A stretch of 64,000 nucleotides of DNA from Flavobacteriales bacterium UBA6051 (GCA_002427735.1 DIYP01000018.1:1-64000), one strand, 5' to 3'; positions 33,067 to 43,235 are shown, counted from the first letter of the stretch. The notes: a model not told the origin generated them from the letters alone. Made by a program: numbers and translations.

Positions 33067-33903
33067 TTATAACTTCATGAAAGAGATATGCTGAGGCTGC
33101 GCTTTCAAAAGAACCGTATAACTTCCCGGAGAAAGATTAGAAATGTCAACGGTGTTTTTATCCATTAACGTACCTTCATATACAACCCTTCCCAGCGCAT
33201 CAAGAATGGTGAATTCATGTTCTTTGTGATCGGCTGCATCAATAGTCAATAAATCTTCCGCAGGATTCGGATATACTTTCCAGGTCATTTCCAGTTCGTC
33301 TAAACCTGTGGTTCCACAATCAATGAACTGAACGTTCAGGGAAACCCCAAGGCATTGAATATAGTTAGGACAAATACTTGGACTACCGCATACGCCGTAA
33401 TTAACTACCCCAGTAGGTGTAGAAGAAGTAATCTCGATTAACTGATTTGTCTCTCCAGGAATAGGAATAGCGTCTGCGGTCCATTCAATGTTTGAATCGA
33501 ATGAAAACTCAAAGGTGATGGTATCGTTCAAGCAAACTTCATAGTTGGAACCGTTAAATGCATAGTTTCCTCCGTTTGTTACAAAAGCGGGTAGAAATGC
33601 CCATCCATCTACAAGAACGCTCGGGGACATCTCGGTACAACCAGAAGATGTGGCCTCCACAGAAATATTGGAGAGAAGGTAATTGGCATCATCCACAACA
33701 AGAAATTGGTTCGTTGCTCCGGGGATAATGTTTCCATCATCGTACCATTGGTAACTTTCATAGACTTCGGTCCATAAGGTATCAAATGAATTGGGGCAAA
33801 GTGTGAGGTCGTTTGGGGTGACTGTTGGATCAAATGTACATTGTGCGTGAATAGTTGGATGCATGAGTGCAATGAATGCAGCAAGTGTGATTAGCGTTTT
33901 CAT
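33067..33903 (-). CDS. Secreted protein with type IX sorting domain
   Basis: 278 aa. Signal peptide (MKTLITLAAFIALMHPTIHA), two Ig-like/PKD-like modules rich in Cys and aromatic residues (SYQWYDDGNIIPGATNQFLV), and a C-terminal Por sorting domain of about 75 residues: WKVYPNPAEDLLTID, DALGRVVYEG, SPGSYTVLL. So the protein is exported by Sec and then by the type IX system, probably to the surface. No catalytic motif seen; likely adhesin or structural. Single gene. Confidence 0.85.
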   Translation of the reverse strand: MKTLITLAAFIALMHPTIHAQCTFDPTVTPNDLTLCPNSFDTLWTEVYESYQWYDDGNIIPGATNQFLVVDDANYLLSNISVEATSSGCTEMSPSVLVDGWAFLPAFVTNGGNYAFNGSNYEVCLNDTITFEFSFDSNIEWTADAIPIPGETNQLIEITSSTPTGVVNYGVCGSPSICPNYIQCLGVSLNVQFIDCGTTGLDELEMTWKVYPNPAEDLLTIDAADHKEHEFTILDALGRVVYEGTLMDKNTVDISNLSPGSYTVLLKAQPQHISFMKL

Positions 33904-33990
33904 AATAGGTTTTTATTAAGTATGCTTCTCAGAGCGAAAGGGTTGCTTGCAGAGCAGAAAATAGTAGCAAATTTCTAATAGTTGAGTAAT

Positions 33991-34728
33991 CTAATCGTCG
34001 TACTCAATCTTCCATAAGAATAATCCATGTGCCGGAACGGAAGTCGACGCGGCCTGCCGATCTTTTACAGCCAAAATACGCTCAATATCTTTGGCTTCAA
34101 GTTTTCCCAAGCCAATATCTATAAGTGTACCAACGGTTGCTCTAACCATATTGCGAAGAAATCGATCTGCAGATATTTCAAAAAATAACCCTTGATCTGT
34201 TTTTATCCATCGGGCAGAAGCCACATCACAGATATTTGTTTTAACATCCGTGTGAAGTTTGGATAAAGAAGTAAAATCCTTTTTCCCCAGAAGAAGTTTG
34301 GCGCCCTCATTCATTTGGTTAATGTTCAGTTCTTGAGGAACATACCAACTATAGCGTCGTTCAAATGGATCTTTGGATTGATGAATGAAATAGCGGTAGG
34401 TACGTTTGGTAGCGCTGAATCTCGCATGCTTTTCAGTATCCACTTGTTGAACAGACTTCATGGCTATTGACTCGGGAAGCATACGATTTAATTTGAAGAG
34501 AAATTTATCTGGATCAGTTATCTCAGGCAGTTCCGCATGAAGCACGTAGTGATACGCATGAACACCAGTGTCGGTTCGTCCGCAACCAACTACTTTGATG
34601 GGACTATTCGAGTGTATTTTGGAGAGGTTCGCTTCAATTACTTCCTGAACAGAAATTGCATTGGGTTGACGTTGCCATCCAAAGAAATCAGTTCCATCAT
34701 ATGCTAGTTCGAAAAAATACCGCGGCAT
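33991..34728 (-). CDS. truA: tRNA pseudouridine(38-40) synthase
   Basis: 245 aa. Nucleophile Asp53 in GCGRTDTGVHA, N-terminal YDGTDFFGWQRQ, and FLRNMVRATVGTLIDIG are conserved. Located 12 nt downstream of the ppx-like gene, so at the end of a ppk-ppx-truA run. Confidence 0.95.
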   Translation of the reverse strand: MPRYFFELAYDGTDFFGWQRQPNAISVQEVIEANLSKIHSNSPIKVVGCGRTDTGVHAYHYVLHAELPEITDPDKFLFKLNRMLPESIAMKSVQQVDTEKHARFSATKRTYRYFIHQSKDPFERRYSWYVPQELNINQMNEGAKLLLGKKDFTSLSKLHTDVKTNICDVASARWIKTDQGLFFEISADRFLRNMVRATVGTLIDIGLGKLEAKDIERILAVKDRQAASTSVPAHGLFLWKIEYDD

Positions 34729-34740
34729 ACTGCAAAGATA

Positions 34741-35631
34741 CTATTTCCCGTTTTTCGAAGCGAGATACATGCGTCTTATGAGCCCATCTGCCAGTCCAAC
34801 TTTTGGAACAATCATTTCATCGATATTGGCGACTTTCATGGCTCTTTTATAAATATTTCCACCTGGAACGATGACATCCGCGCGGTCAGATTTAATATCA
34901 AATTTGCTGATAAGCTCTTCCTCGCTGAATTGTTTCAGAAATTTAATCTGCTCTTTTAATGCCGTGCGCGAGAGTGTCTCCCAATTTTTTAATCCACACA
35001 ACTTGTAGATTTTATTGATATTCCCACCAGTTCCAACAGCGAAATCGGGTTGATATTTATCCGCCATCTCACTGATCCACGTATCGAACTCATCGAAAGC
35101 ATTATCGGCCATCAATCCCTCCTTAAAACGAACCGTTCCAATGTTAAATGATCGCCATTCTTTTCGTTCGCCTTTCGAATAAAAGTTAATCTCAGTACTC
35201 CCCCCACCAACATCGATGAACATATACGTTTTTTCAATGTCTATTGTGCCTGTGTTAAAGATGCTTTCATAAAGTAACATGGCTTCTTCTTCACCAGGAA
35301 TAATGCGAATCTCAATTCCTATTTCGTTTTTGATACGTTCGATGATTTCCTTTCCGTTTTCCGCATCCCGCATAGCTGAGGTTGCCGTAGCTTGAAAATC
35401 ATCGACTTCAAAAATGGAGCACAAATGGCGGAATGAGTGCGCCATGTCTATTAAATGCGATTCTTTTTTTGGTGAAATTTTTCCGTGCAAGAACGCATCT
35501 TCACCAAGTCTTACAGGAAGTCGAACCAAAGAAAGTTTCTTGAAAACAGGTCCATTGGGAGTTTCATAAACTTGTTCGAACAGCATGCGCATGGCATTGG
35601 ACCCGATATCAATGGCTGCAAATCTTAGCAT
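34741..35631 (-). CDS. ppx: Exopolyphosphatase / Ppx-GppA family phosphatase
   Basis: 296 aa, short Ppx/GppA form without the C-terminal HD-like domain. ASKHA motifs: AAIDIGSNAMRM, FIDVGGGSTEINF, AVGTGGNINKI. It hydrolyses polyphosphate ends or pppGpp. Directly downstream of polyphosphate kinase (72 nt), which argues for polyphosphate turnover. A TTAAC lies in the gap but without an 11-nt partner. Confidence 0.9.
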   Translation of the reverse strand: MLRFAAIDIGSNAMRMLFEQVYETPNGPVFKKLSLVRLPVRLGEDAFLHGKISPKKESHLIDMAHSFRHLCSIFEVDDFQATATSAMRDAENGKEIIERIKNEIGIEIRIIPGEEEAMLLYESIFNTGTIDIEKTYMFIDVGGGSTEINFYSKGERKEWRSFNIGTVRFKEGLMADNAFDEFDTWISEMADKYQPDFAVGTGGNINKIYKLCGLKNWETLSRTALKEQIKFLKQFSEEELISKFDIKSDRADVIVPGGNIYKRAMKVANIDEMIVPKVGLADGLIRRMYLASKNGK

Positions 35632-35703
35632 GCGACAAGTTTACGTCAAATAGCGCGACGTTCGTCAAAGGTTCGATTGAATATATCAACTAAATATTAA
35701 CAA

Positions 35704-37764
35704 CTACGCCTTGTCTTTACTTTTGTAGAAGGCGTATTGTGCTGCTTGGGATTGAACCTTTTTGCCTACCATACTCTTATAATTGTTTTGAAGCTCTTGG
35801 TCAATGATTCTTGCTTTGGTATTGTCTTTAAGCTGTAATTCCAGCGTATGTCGAAGATCTTTTTGAATCTCTTTACTGTAAACAGGAGTTGTAACCTCTA
35901 TGCGGTTATCAAGATTCCGGCCCATCCAGTCCGCTGAACAGATGAAGTATTTTTCATCACCACCATTAGCAAATACAAGAATACGCGAATGTTCCAGGTA
36001 TCGATCAAGAATACTAACGACCTCAATATTTTCACTAATGCCTTTTACGCCAGGAACGAGTGAGCAAATTCCTCGGATAATCATTTGGATTTTGACCCCC
36101 GCTTTACTTGCCTTATACAAACGTTTAATAATACTTGTATCTACAAGGTTATTGAGTTTAATGATGATGTGGGCAGGTTTGCCAGCTTTAGCATTCTTTG
36201 TTTCAGTATCAATAAGCTCATAAAGTCGCTTTCGAACATTGAACGGAGAAATGATGAGTTCCTCATAATTTCCTGGACTGTAGTTACGCCGGAAGAAGCT
36301 GAAAATTGTATGGACCTCACGCGAAATTTTAGGGTTCGCCGTCCAAAGGGAAACGTCTGTGTAGAAACTTGCCGTTCCCTCATGGAAGTTACCTGTTCCG
36401 ATATGAGCAATCAGGCGTCCATCTTCATCCGTGCGATTACCACGTTCAATCAAAATAAGTTTTGAATGTACTTTTAGTCCTTCTACACCAAAGATTACTT
36501 TAACATTGTTTTCTTGTAATCGCTTGGACCAATAAATATTTGATTCTTCATCAAATCGTGCACGAAGCTCTACAACAACTGTGACCTTCTTACCATTTTT
36601 GGAAGCATTCACCAGTGCATTGATGACTTTTGAGTTATTCGCAATACGGTAAATATTGATTTGAATCGCAGTAACTTCCGGATCAATTGCCGCCTCGCGC
36701 AAGATATCAATGGTATGACTAAAGCTTTGATAAGGATAGTTCAGCATGATATCTTTTTTAGTAATGACATCAATTAAACTTCGCTTGTTATTTAGCTCTG
36801 GGTGGCGACGAGGTTGTTGTTTCTTAAAACTAAGTCGTTTACCAGCTAAGTCAGGAATATTTATAAAGTCTTTCAAGTTATGATAACGACTACTGGCAAT
36901 AATATCTTCTTTATTCTTGAGGTTTAACTTCTTAGTGAGCAATTCAAGAAGGTCTGCGGGAATGTTTTCGTCATGTATGAAACGCACCGGTGCTGCCTTC
37001 TTTCGTTTGTTCAAACTTTTTGAAAGCTTCTCAATTAATGATTCGTCAATATCTTGGTCAATATCTAATTCTGCGTCGCGGGTTAACTTGATTGCATATG
37101 CCTCGATGGTTGTATAATCAAAAATCTTAAATACCTGTCGAAGGCCAAGTCTTATAACATCGTCAATGAACATGACATACTTGTTTCCATTATCCTGTGG
37201 TAGGATATAAAAACGAGATAAGATTTGAGAAGGAATTTCAATCAACGCATATTTTGCTTTTTCTTCTTCACCTTTATCATATAATTTAATGGCTAAATAA
37301 GAAGCTTTGTCCGTTAAGTCAGGCTTGCCCCGCTCCAACATAAGAGGCACTAATGTTGGGCGCACTGTTTCTTTAAAATACGTTAGAACATTTTGCTCTT
37401 GCTCCGGAGTGAGATGTTCATCATCAACGAAATAGATATTTTCATTCTTAAGTTCCTTGATCAGCTGTTTAAACGCTTTGTCAAACATCACTTCTTGCTT
37501 TAAGATCACCTCTTTTATTTGCGATAGCAATTCTTCAGGGTCATCATAAAGTTGTTTTCTTGCTTGCTTCCCTAAGGTCAGCATACGTTTAATTGTTGCC
37601 ACTCTCACGCGGAAGAACTCATCTCTGTTGTTTGAGAAAATCCCAAGAAAACGCAAGCGTTCCAGGAGGGGGTTAGAATCGTCCATTGCCTCTTGCAATA
37701 CACGCTCATTAAAAGATAACCAACTGATTTCTCTGTTGATTAATGGAACACCATCATCCGTCAT
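35704..37764 (-). CDS. ppk1: Polyphosphate kinase 1
   Basis: 686 aa from the ATG at 37764. Makes polyphosphate from ATP. N-terminal helical domain (INREISWLSFNERVLQEA; FSNNRDEFFRVRVA), head domain, and two phospholipase-D-like catalytic domains: VEGLKVHSKLILI carries the autophosphorylated His and YLEHSRILVF the second active His; HIGTGNFHEGTASFYTD is also typical. A TTG nine codons upstream (37791) is possible but adds an atypical extension. Three TTAAC/TTAAA elements 11 nt apart lie 36-62 nt upstream of the ATG. Followed by ppx and truA. Confidence 0.95.
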   Translation of the reverse strand: MTDDGVPLINREISWLSFNERVLQEAMDDSNPLLERLRFLGIFSNNRDEFFRVRVATIKRMLTLGKQARKQLYDDPEELLSQIKEVILKQEVMFDKAFKQLIKELKNENIYFVDDEHLTPEQEQNVLTYFKETVRPTLVPLMLERGKPDLTDKASYLAIKLYDKGEEEKAKYALIEIPSQILSRFYILPQDNGNKYVMFIDDVIRLGLRQVFKIFDYTTIEAYAIKLTRDAELDIDQDIDESLIEKLSKSLNKRKKAAPVRFIHDENIPADLLELLTKKLNLKNKEDIIASSRYHNLKDFINIPDLAGKRLSFKKQQPRRHPELNNKRSLIDVITKKDIMLNYPYQSFSHTIDILREAAIDPEVTAIQINIYRIANNSKVINALVNASKNGKKVTVVVELRARFDEESNIYWSKRLQENNVKVIFGVEGLKVHSKLILIERGNRTDEDGRLIAHIGTGNFHEGTASFYTDVSLWTANPKISREVHTIFSFFRRNYSPGNYEELIISPFNVRKRLYELIDTETKNAKAGKPAHIIIKLNNLVDTSIIKRLYKASKAGVKIQMIIRGICSLVPGVKGISENIEVVSILDRYLEHSRILVFANGGDEKYFICSADWMGRNLDNRIEVTTPVYSKEIQKDLRHTLELQLKDNTKARIIDQELQNNYKSMVGKKVQSQAAQYAFYKSKDKA

Positions 37765-37798
37765 GGAAGTAAATAACGCGTATTTAGACAATGTGTAA

Positions 37799-37826
37799 GT
37801 TAACTGTATTTTAATTCTATGTTAAC
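37799..37826 (-). promoter_or_regulatory. Candidate triple Pho box upstream of ppk1
   Basis: On the minus strand TTAAC starts at 37825, TTAAA at 37814 and TTAAC at 37803, three copies at exact 11-nt spacing. The same element pairs occur in the phoB-receptor island 34 kb away. ppk belongs to the Pho regulon in several bacteria. Confidence 0.5.
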
Positions 37827-37843
37827 AGCTCGGAAAGGAACCA

Positions 37844-39226
37844 TTATTTCTCAGTAGGAATAGTAAATCCAGTCATATCCAATTCATAGATATCAATACT
37901 CGATTTATTGCCGACAATCTCGTAACCAGACATGTACGCCTTATTTAATTCCTTCGAATACGTAAAATGCGTGTCATTGTTTACAGAATTTATTCCGTAC
38001 CCCAAGTTGATTGGAGTTCCCCAAGAATCTCCAAGATTCTCAACTACATAAACGTCAAGACCACCCATTCCCACGTGTCCGTCAGAGCTGAAGAATAAAT
38101 ATCTTCCATCCGGCGTAATGTAAGGCGTTGTTTCTCTTCCTTTGGTATTTACGGTCATCGGTAGCGGCTTTGCATCTCCCCAGGATTTACCATTTTTTGT
38201 TGCTACATAAATGTCTGTTGAGCTCTTTTCCCCTTTTCTATCCGTTACAAAATACATCGTGTTTCCATCCGCAGTGAGCGTTGCAGCACCTTCGAAAAAG
38301 GAAGTGTTGATCGTTTTATTCTTGATTGCTCTAGGCGAATTCCAGGTTCCTTTGTTGCTCATTTTTAACTCGCAGATATCAGATCCACGTGTCGTTGTTT
38401 TCGCATCAGTTGCTGTTGAATTCACCGTCATAACCCCATAAAGTCCGTCAGGAGAAATGTAATTGAGTGCATCGAAGCCATCTGTATTGATCTTTCCCAG
38501 TTTGTTCGTAGCATTTTCCCATTCCTTCATTTCTTCATCCCAGGTCGCTTTGTAAACATCCTCGAAAAAACGTTGGTCATCAGGATTCATGCCACCTCCA
38601 GTGGTATTACTTCTGCGCGAAACGAAGTAAATCGTCTTACCCTCGTCCATGACAATAGCGCTGTAGTCGTCATAACCAGAATTAACGGCTCCTTCCAGTC
38701 TTTGTTTAACATAGGCAGGCTCCTTACTCAACTCCTCTTTGGCAAACGCACATTCTTCGATGTGAAGATCTACCAAAAGCACTTTCGCTCGTGGTTTGGA
38801 AAGTTTTTCTTTCGCCATCTCGTAGTTGACCAATGCAGAATCAATGTTCCCCAATCGATGATAGGCTCTGGCTAGTGTAAAGTAAACCTCTTTGTTCACT
38901 TTATCGTCACCCAGTTGAACCGCTTTCTTGGCATATTTGAGAGAATATCCATAGCTGTTCAAATGATAATGACACAAGCTTACCCAATAAGCCGCTCTCC
39001 AGCTATTTGGATCTTTAACGCCCGCCTGACGAAATTTAATAAGAGCATCTTTGATTTTACCTTCACCGTACAAGGTTTTACCTTCCTCCAAAATATAAAG
39101 CGCAGCAGTTTTATCTACAATACTGGTTGTTGAATCAGTTGGTTCAGGGTTCAGTGAGGCACCATATGCACCTCCCATGAATAAAAGGAATGCGAATGAT
39201 AAAGTCAGTTGAAATAGCTTGTTCAT
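37844..39226 (-). CDS. Exported TPR / PD40 beta-propeller protein
   Basis: 460 aa from the ATG at 39226, where the signal peptide begins (MNKLFQLTLSFAFLLFMGGAYG). N-terminal tetratricopeptide repeats (about 40-150: GKIKDALIKFRQAG, AAYWVSLCHYHLN, TLARAYHRLGNIDSAL) and a C-terminal WD40-like PD40 propeller (GFDALNYISPDGLYGVM, TLTADGNTMYFVTDR, TTPYITPDGRYLFFSSDG). Resembles PorW/PorE- and OmpA-linked periplasmic proteins of Bacteroidota but lacks the OmpA domain. Specific role unknown. Confidence 0.8.
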   Translation of the reverse strand: MNKLFQLTLSFAFLLFMGGAYGASLNPEPTDSTTSIVDKTAALYILEEGKTLYGEGKIKDALIKFRQAGVKDPNSWRAAYWVSLCHYHLNSYGYSLKYAKKAVQLGDDKVNKEVYFTLARAYHRLGNIDSALVNYEMAKEKLSKPRAKVLLVDLHIEECAFAKEELSKEPAYVKQRLEGAVNSGYDDYSAIVMDEGKTIYFVSRRSNTTGGGMNPDDQRFFEDVYKATWDEEMKEWENATNKLGKINTDGFDALNYISPDGLYGVMTVNSTATDAKTTTRGSDICELKMSNKGTWNSPRAIKNKTINTSFFEGAATLTADGNTMYFVTDRKGEKSSTDIYVATKNGKSWGDAKPLPMTVNTKGRETTPYITPDGRYLFFSSDGHVGMGGLDVYVVENLGDSWGTPINLGYGINSVNNDTHFTYSKELNKAYMSGYEIVGNKSSIDIYELDMTGFTIPTEK

Positions 39227-39302
39227 TGTTTTCGGTTTTTTAAGATTGCTCCAATCGGTTAGCAAAAGTTATGCAAAAGAATGTAAAAAACGTTTTTTTC
39301 TT

Positions 39303-40157
39303 TCATTTTCCTGCGGCATCTTCTAATTTTTTAGAGTGAACATTCGACTTGAGATCCACTAAGTCATCCATTGCAATTGTCGCAGCTACGATGGCGACAA
39401 TCGGTGCTGCCGATGCACTTACCCAAAGCAATAAGTGCAAGAAAAATCTTCCGATGACCAATCCCGGGTTTTCCGAAAAGGCAGACCAGTCAAATAATGC
39501 ACCCAGGTCTACAGGCACCAGTATAAGTAAGGAATAAATGCATCCGATAGCAATAGCAAGCCCTCTGTTTCGGCGCACGAAGTGTATACTTTCATCTACA
39601 TTAAGTCTTCTGCGCTCGTTGATATAGTCCAAAAAGGCAAAACCATAATAGAAAAAGCCGATGACAAATGTTAGATAGAAAACGGGGGACGATTTTGGGT
39701 CTTCCCAGCCGAGAAATGAAACTAAGAGAATGACAACAAAGAAAAAGTACTCCCACATCAAGTTTCGAACAACAATACGCATGGCGCGTTTTATATCTTG
39801 GACGAGTTGCTTGAAGTCAAAAGGATATGTATTCCCGGTCAGAATTTTTTCAGTTTTCATGCTCAGATGCGAGATCAGCGGAGACAAAATAACCACAACG
39901 AGGTACTTTGCGAATTTCATCAATAATATGGCAATTGCTATTTCAAGCATTACGTAGATGAGGTACCACACAATCTCATTCATGTTTTCGGCCTTTGGCA
40001 CGATGTAATGATTCCTGATCATTGATCCAATCTTATAGATGATGATCATCAAAATCGCTGGGGCAATCAAGTACCAGTAAAACTTATGTTCTATAATAAA
40101 CTTGATAGCCTTGTAATAAGACTTCAAACCAAAAAAGAAATTCTTGAGAAATTTCAT
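39303..40157 (-). CDS. EI24-domain membrane protein
   Basis: 284 aa from the ATG at 40157 (an upstream TTG adds only two residues). Five or six membrane segments; N-terminal GLKSYYKAIKFIIEHKFYWYLIAPAIL and the internal FLDYINERRRLNVDESIHFVRRNRGLAIAIG fit EI24/CysZ-like proteins. CysZ is a sulphate transporter, but most Bacteroidota members are uncharacterised. Single gene divergent from purB. Confidence 0.78.
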   Translation of the reverse strand: MKFLKNFFFGLKSYYKAIKFIIEHKFYWYLIAPAILMIIIYKIGSMIRNHYIVPKAENMNEIVWYLIYVMLEIAIAILLMKFAKYLVVVILSPLISHLSMKTEKILTGNTYPFDFKQLVQDIKRAMRIVVRNLMWEYFFFVVILLVSFLGWEDPKSSPVFYLTFVIGFFYYGFAFLDYINERRRLNVDESIHFVRRNRGLAIAIGCIYSLLILVPVDLGALFDWSAFSENPGLVIGRFFLHLLLWVSASAAPIVAIVAATIAMDDLVDLKSNVHSKKLEDAAGK

Positions 40158-40253
40158 ACTCAAAAGTAATCAAAGGATTTTCAAATCGGTTAATTCGTAA
40201 GGCTTTTGTATCTTCGCGTTTTGCATTTTTTTAACCTTCAAGGCATCAGCAAT

Positions 40254-41609
40254 ATGAATTTTAGCAGTTTAACAGCCATTTCTCCAATTGACGGAAGATA
40301 TCAGGGGAAGACAAGTGAATTACAACCTTATTTTTCCGAGTTTGGATTGATTAAGTATCGCGTTATTGTGGAGGTTGAGTACTTCATTGCAATGGTTGAA
40401 AGCGGCGTTAAATCTTTGGCAGATTTCCCAAAAGAAAAATATGCCGATTTACGTGCTATTTGTAGTTCATTTTCTGAAGCTGATGCGCTGGAAATAAAGG
40501 AAACGGAGAAAGTCACGAATCATGACGTGAAAGCGGTGGAGTACTTTGTGAAGGATAAAATGCGTGGTCTTGGTTTAGATCAATACCTTGAATTTGTTCA
40601 TTTTGGGTTAACCTCTCAGGATATCAATAATACGTCTATCCCACTTTCTTTAAAAGAAGCTGTAGAGCATGAGTATCTGCCATTGCTCGATAAATTGATT
40701 GAAAGGCTGGAAGCGTTTAGTCAAGAATGGAAGGATGTTCCAATGTTGGCAAGAACGCACGGTCAACCTGCTTCACCGACACGACTTGGTAAGGAAATAC
40801 AGGTATTCGTTGAACGTCTCAAAGTGCAGAAAATGCAAATGTTGCAAGTGCCATATTCGGCTAAATTTGGTGGAGCAACAGGAAACTTTAATGCTCATCA
40901 TGTTGCATTTGCGGAAGACGATTGGGTGGGGTTCGCGAATAATTTTGTTAACAATATTCTAGGATTATCTAGAAGTCAGACGACAACACAAATTGAGCAC
41001 TACGACAATATTGCTGCTATGTTCGATGCGTTTAAGCGCATCAATACAATTGTTCTGGATTTGAACCGTGATATGTGGACCTACATCTCAATGGATTACT
41101 TTAAGCAAAAACTTAAGGAGGGAGAAGTGGGATCTTCAGCTATGCCGCATAAAGTGAATCCAATTGATTTTGAGAATTCAGAAGGAAACATAGGAATCGC
41201 TAATGCGCTTTATGAGCATTTGTCCATGAAGTTACCAGTATCACGACTTCAAAGAGATTTAACGGATTCAACTGTACTTAGAACAATTGGAATGCCAATG
41301 GCACATACGTTTATCGCTTTTAAGTCGACGTTGAAGGGATTGGATAAATTATTACTCAACAGAGATGCTTTCGAAGCTGATCTGGAAAACAACTGGGCAG
41401 TAGTTGCGGAAGCAATTCAAACAGTGTTGCGTAGAGAAGGATACCCCAAGCCCTACGAAGCACTTAAAGGCTTAACGAGAAAAAATGAGGCTGTAACGAA
41501 AGAAACAGTGCATGAATTCGTTGATACTTTAGAGATTTCTTCTGATCTTAAGGAAGAATTAAAGAAGATTACACCTCAGAACTATACAGGAATTCAGCTG
41601 GTATCTTAA
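40254..41609 (+). CDS. purB: Adenylosuccinate lyase
   Basis: 451 aa from the ATG at 40254 (MNFSSLTAISPIDGRYQGKT), the usual PurB start. Acts twice in purine synthesis (SAICAR to AICAR; adenylosuccinate to AMP). Signature GSSAMPHKVNPIDFENSEGN, catalytic His region ARTHGQPASPTRLGKE and TSQDINNT are intact. E. coli-type long form (about 456 aa). A one-mismatch -7 element TATCTTCG is at 40209-40216. Confidence 0.96.
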   Translation: MNFSSLTAISPIDGRYQGKTSELQPYFSEFGLIKYRVIVEVEYFIAMVESGVKSLADFPKEKYADLRAICSSFSEADALEIKETEKVTNHDVKAVEYFVKDKMRGLGLDQYLEFVHFGLTSQDINNTSIPLSLKEAVEHEYLPLLDKLIERLEAFSQEWKDVPMLARTHGQPASPTRLGKEIQVFVERLKVQKMQMLQVPYSAKFGGATGNFNAHHVAFAEDDWVGFANNFVNNILGLSRSQTTTQIEHYDNIAAMFDAFKRINTIVLDLNRDMWTYISMDYFKQKLKEGEVGSSAMPHKVNPIDFENSEGNIGIANALYEHLSMKLPVSRLQRDLTDSTVLRTIGMPMAHTFIAFKSTLKGLDKLLLNRDAFEADLENNWAVVAEAIQTVLRREGYPKPYEALKGLTRKNEAVTKETVHEFVDTLEISSDLKEELKKITPQNYTGIQLVS

Positions 41610-41651
41610 AGCGGAATATTTTTTGTTAGTGAAAGGTCAATTTTGAAGTAC

Positions 41652-43235
41652 ATGAAAAAACGATTGGTCTTTTTACTCCTTTTATGCGCTCCACTTTGGT
41701 TAGGTGCACAGTCTTATTCTGTCGACTGGAGTGAGATGCAACCGAGTAAAGGCAGGTTGGTGTATTTACTTCCGCGAAAATCGGATGAGTTTTTTGCTCT
41801 ACGCTGGACAGGGGGAGAGGTCTTCGGGAATTATCAAGTTTCCAGACACAAGGACCTGAAAATGATTAACTCAGGTAGAATTAAGTTGATTGCCGAGGAG
41901 AGCGTCGCAAACTTTGAAGGAGCAAGAGTTATTGGTGATAAGTTCGTGGTATTTCTATCAGACCGTAAGGATGGTAAGAACTTTTTTTTCATGCAAGAGT
42001 ATAGTGATGATCTAAAACCTGTAGGAGAGGTTGTCCGCTTGGCCTCGTATGATCTCGAGCGAGGAAGAACCAAAGGTTGGTTTGACATAAAACTCTCTGA
42101 GAATGGAAAATTCTTTGGAGTTGTTTGGGAAATCCCGGGTCGCAAGGAAGAACGTGACTTGTATGGTTTTAAAGTGTACGACACGAACCTTTCTTTGATT
42201 AATGATGGTGAATACCCATTACCGTTTGATCCCAAGTTATCAGTTATTCATTCGCATCATATCTCTAATACAGGCGATTATTTCTTGGCATTAACAGAAT
42301 ATTGGGAAGATGAAAAACGAGTGCTATTACGCAATCGTTTAAACTATAAGGCGTTGCACATTTACCATATTGCAGAGGATGGCCTCCAGGACTATACGCT
42401 CGATTTAGAAGGCAAACGTGTAGAGGCCATGGCGATGACTTCGGATGATAACAACATTTTTACCATTACAGGAATCTATGGAGAAATGAAACAGGAAGGT
42501 GTATCCGGAGTTTTTCATCAGCGCGTTGATTTGAATTCTGAAGAAAAGTTGGATGAGGGATTCAAAGAGTTTGACGAAACCTTCATAACGGAAGATTGGT
42601 CGGACAGAGATAAACGAAGACAAGAAAGAAGAGAAGAAAGAGGAAGGGCAGAGCCTAGATTATACAATTACAAGATGCGTGAAGCAACAATCCTTGATGA
42701 TGGTAGTATAGTCGGAACAATGGAGCAGTATTATGTTCAAGTCCAAAACTTCTCAGATGCTCGATCAGGTCAGACTTCAAGTACTTATTATTATTACTAC
42801 AACGATATCATTGTTTACCGAATTAACCCTGATGGCGAGTTTGATTGGGTAGAAAAAATTCGAAAGTTCCAGCTGTCAACAAATGATGGGGGCCCCTTTA
42901 GTAGTTACGAAAGTTTCATTGATGACGGGAAGGTTTATTTCATTTTCAACGATAATGTCCGAAATTATTCAGAGGAAGGAGTTTTTACTGATCCAGATCA
43001 TCTACAAACGGCAAATTATGGTCGTCGCAAGAATGTTGTAGCAATTGCAGAAATTGATATGGCGACAGGTGAAAAGAAGCGCCGTACATTCTTTGATCGT
43101 TCTGAAATTGATGCGTTAGCTGTTCCGAAGTTGTTCGATGTCGATTATAACAACGGAGAAATGATTTTATATTCCATCTGGGGACGGAAAGAGCGAATAG
43201 GTCGCTTACGTTTTAATGACAAGAGTGCCGATTAA
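41652..43235 (+). CDS. Exported protein of unknown function, 527 aa
   Basis: Starts at the ATG 41652 with a signal peptide (MKKRLVFLLLLCAPLWLGA). The mature part alternates short strands with charged loops (FVVFLSDRKDGKNFFFMQEYSDD, FFGVVWEIPGRKEERDLYGFKVYD, NIFTITGIYGEMK), suggesting a beta-propeller. It has a strongly basic/acidic stretch (RDKRRQERREERGRAEPR, about 320-340) and a run of five Tyr. No known domain. Its last 4 nt overlap the convergent anti-sigma gene. Periplasmic or outer-membrane; could be sensed by that sigma system, but this is only proximity. Confidence 0.72.
   Translation: MKKRLVFLLLLCAPLWLGAQSYSVDWSEMQPSKGRLVYLLPRKSDEFFALRWTGGEVFGNYQVSRHKDLKMINSGRIKLIAEESVANFEGARVIGDKFVVFLSDRKDGKNFFFMQEYSDDLKPVGEVVRLASYDLERGRTKGWFDIKLSENGKFFGVVWEIPGRKEERDLYGFKVYDTNLSLINDGEYPLPFDPKLSVIHSHHISNTGDYFLALTEYWEDEKRVLLRNRLNYKALHIYHIAEDGLQDYTLDLEGKRVEAMAMTSDDNNIFTITGIYGEMKQEGVSGVFHQRVDLNSEEKLDEGFKEFDETFITEDWSDRDKRRQERREERGRAEPRLYNYKMREATILDDGSIVGTMEQYYVQVQNFSDARSGQTSSTYYYYYNDIIVYRINPDGEFDWVEKIRKFQLSTNDGGPFSSYESFIDDGKVYFIFNDNVRNYSEEGVFTDPDHLQTANYGRRKNVVAIAEIDMATGEKKRRTFFDRSEIDALAVPKLFDVDYNNGEMILYSIWGRKERIGRLRFNDKSAD

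Noticed and set aside
37764..37791. TTG start nine codons upstream of the chosen ppk1 start
   Set aside because: An ATG in frame gives the normal family N-terminus; the extension has no family resemblance and lies close to the tandem repeats.
39286..39299. AAAAAACGTTTTTT palindrome after the EI24 gene
   Set aside because: No loop, so it cannot fold into a stable terminator; low-complexity A/T tract.
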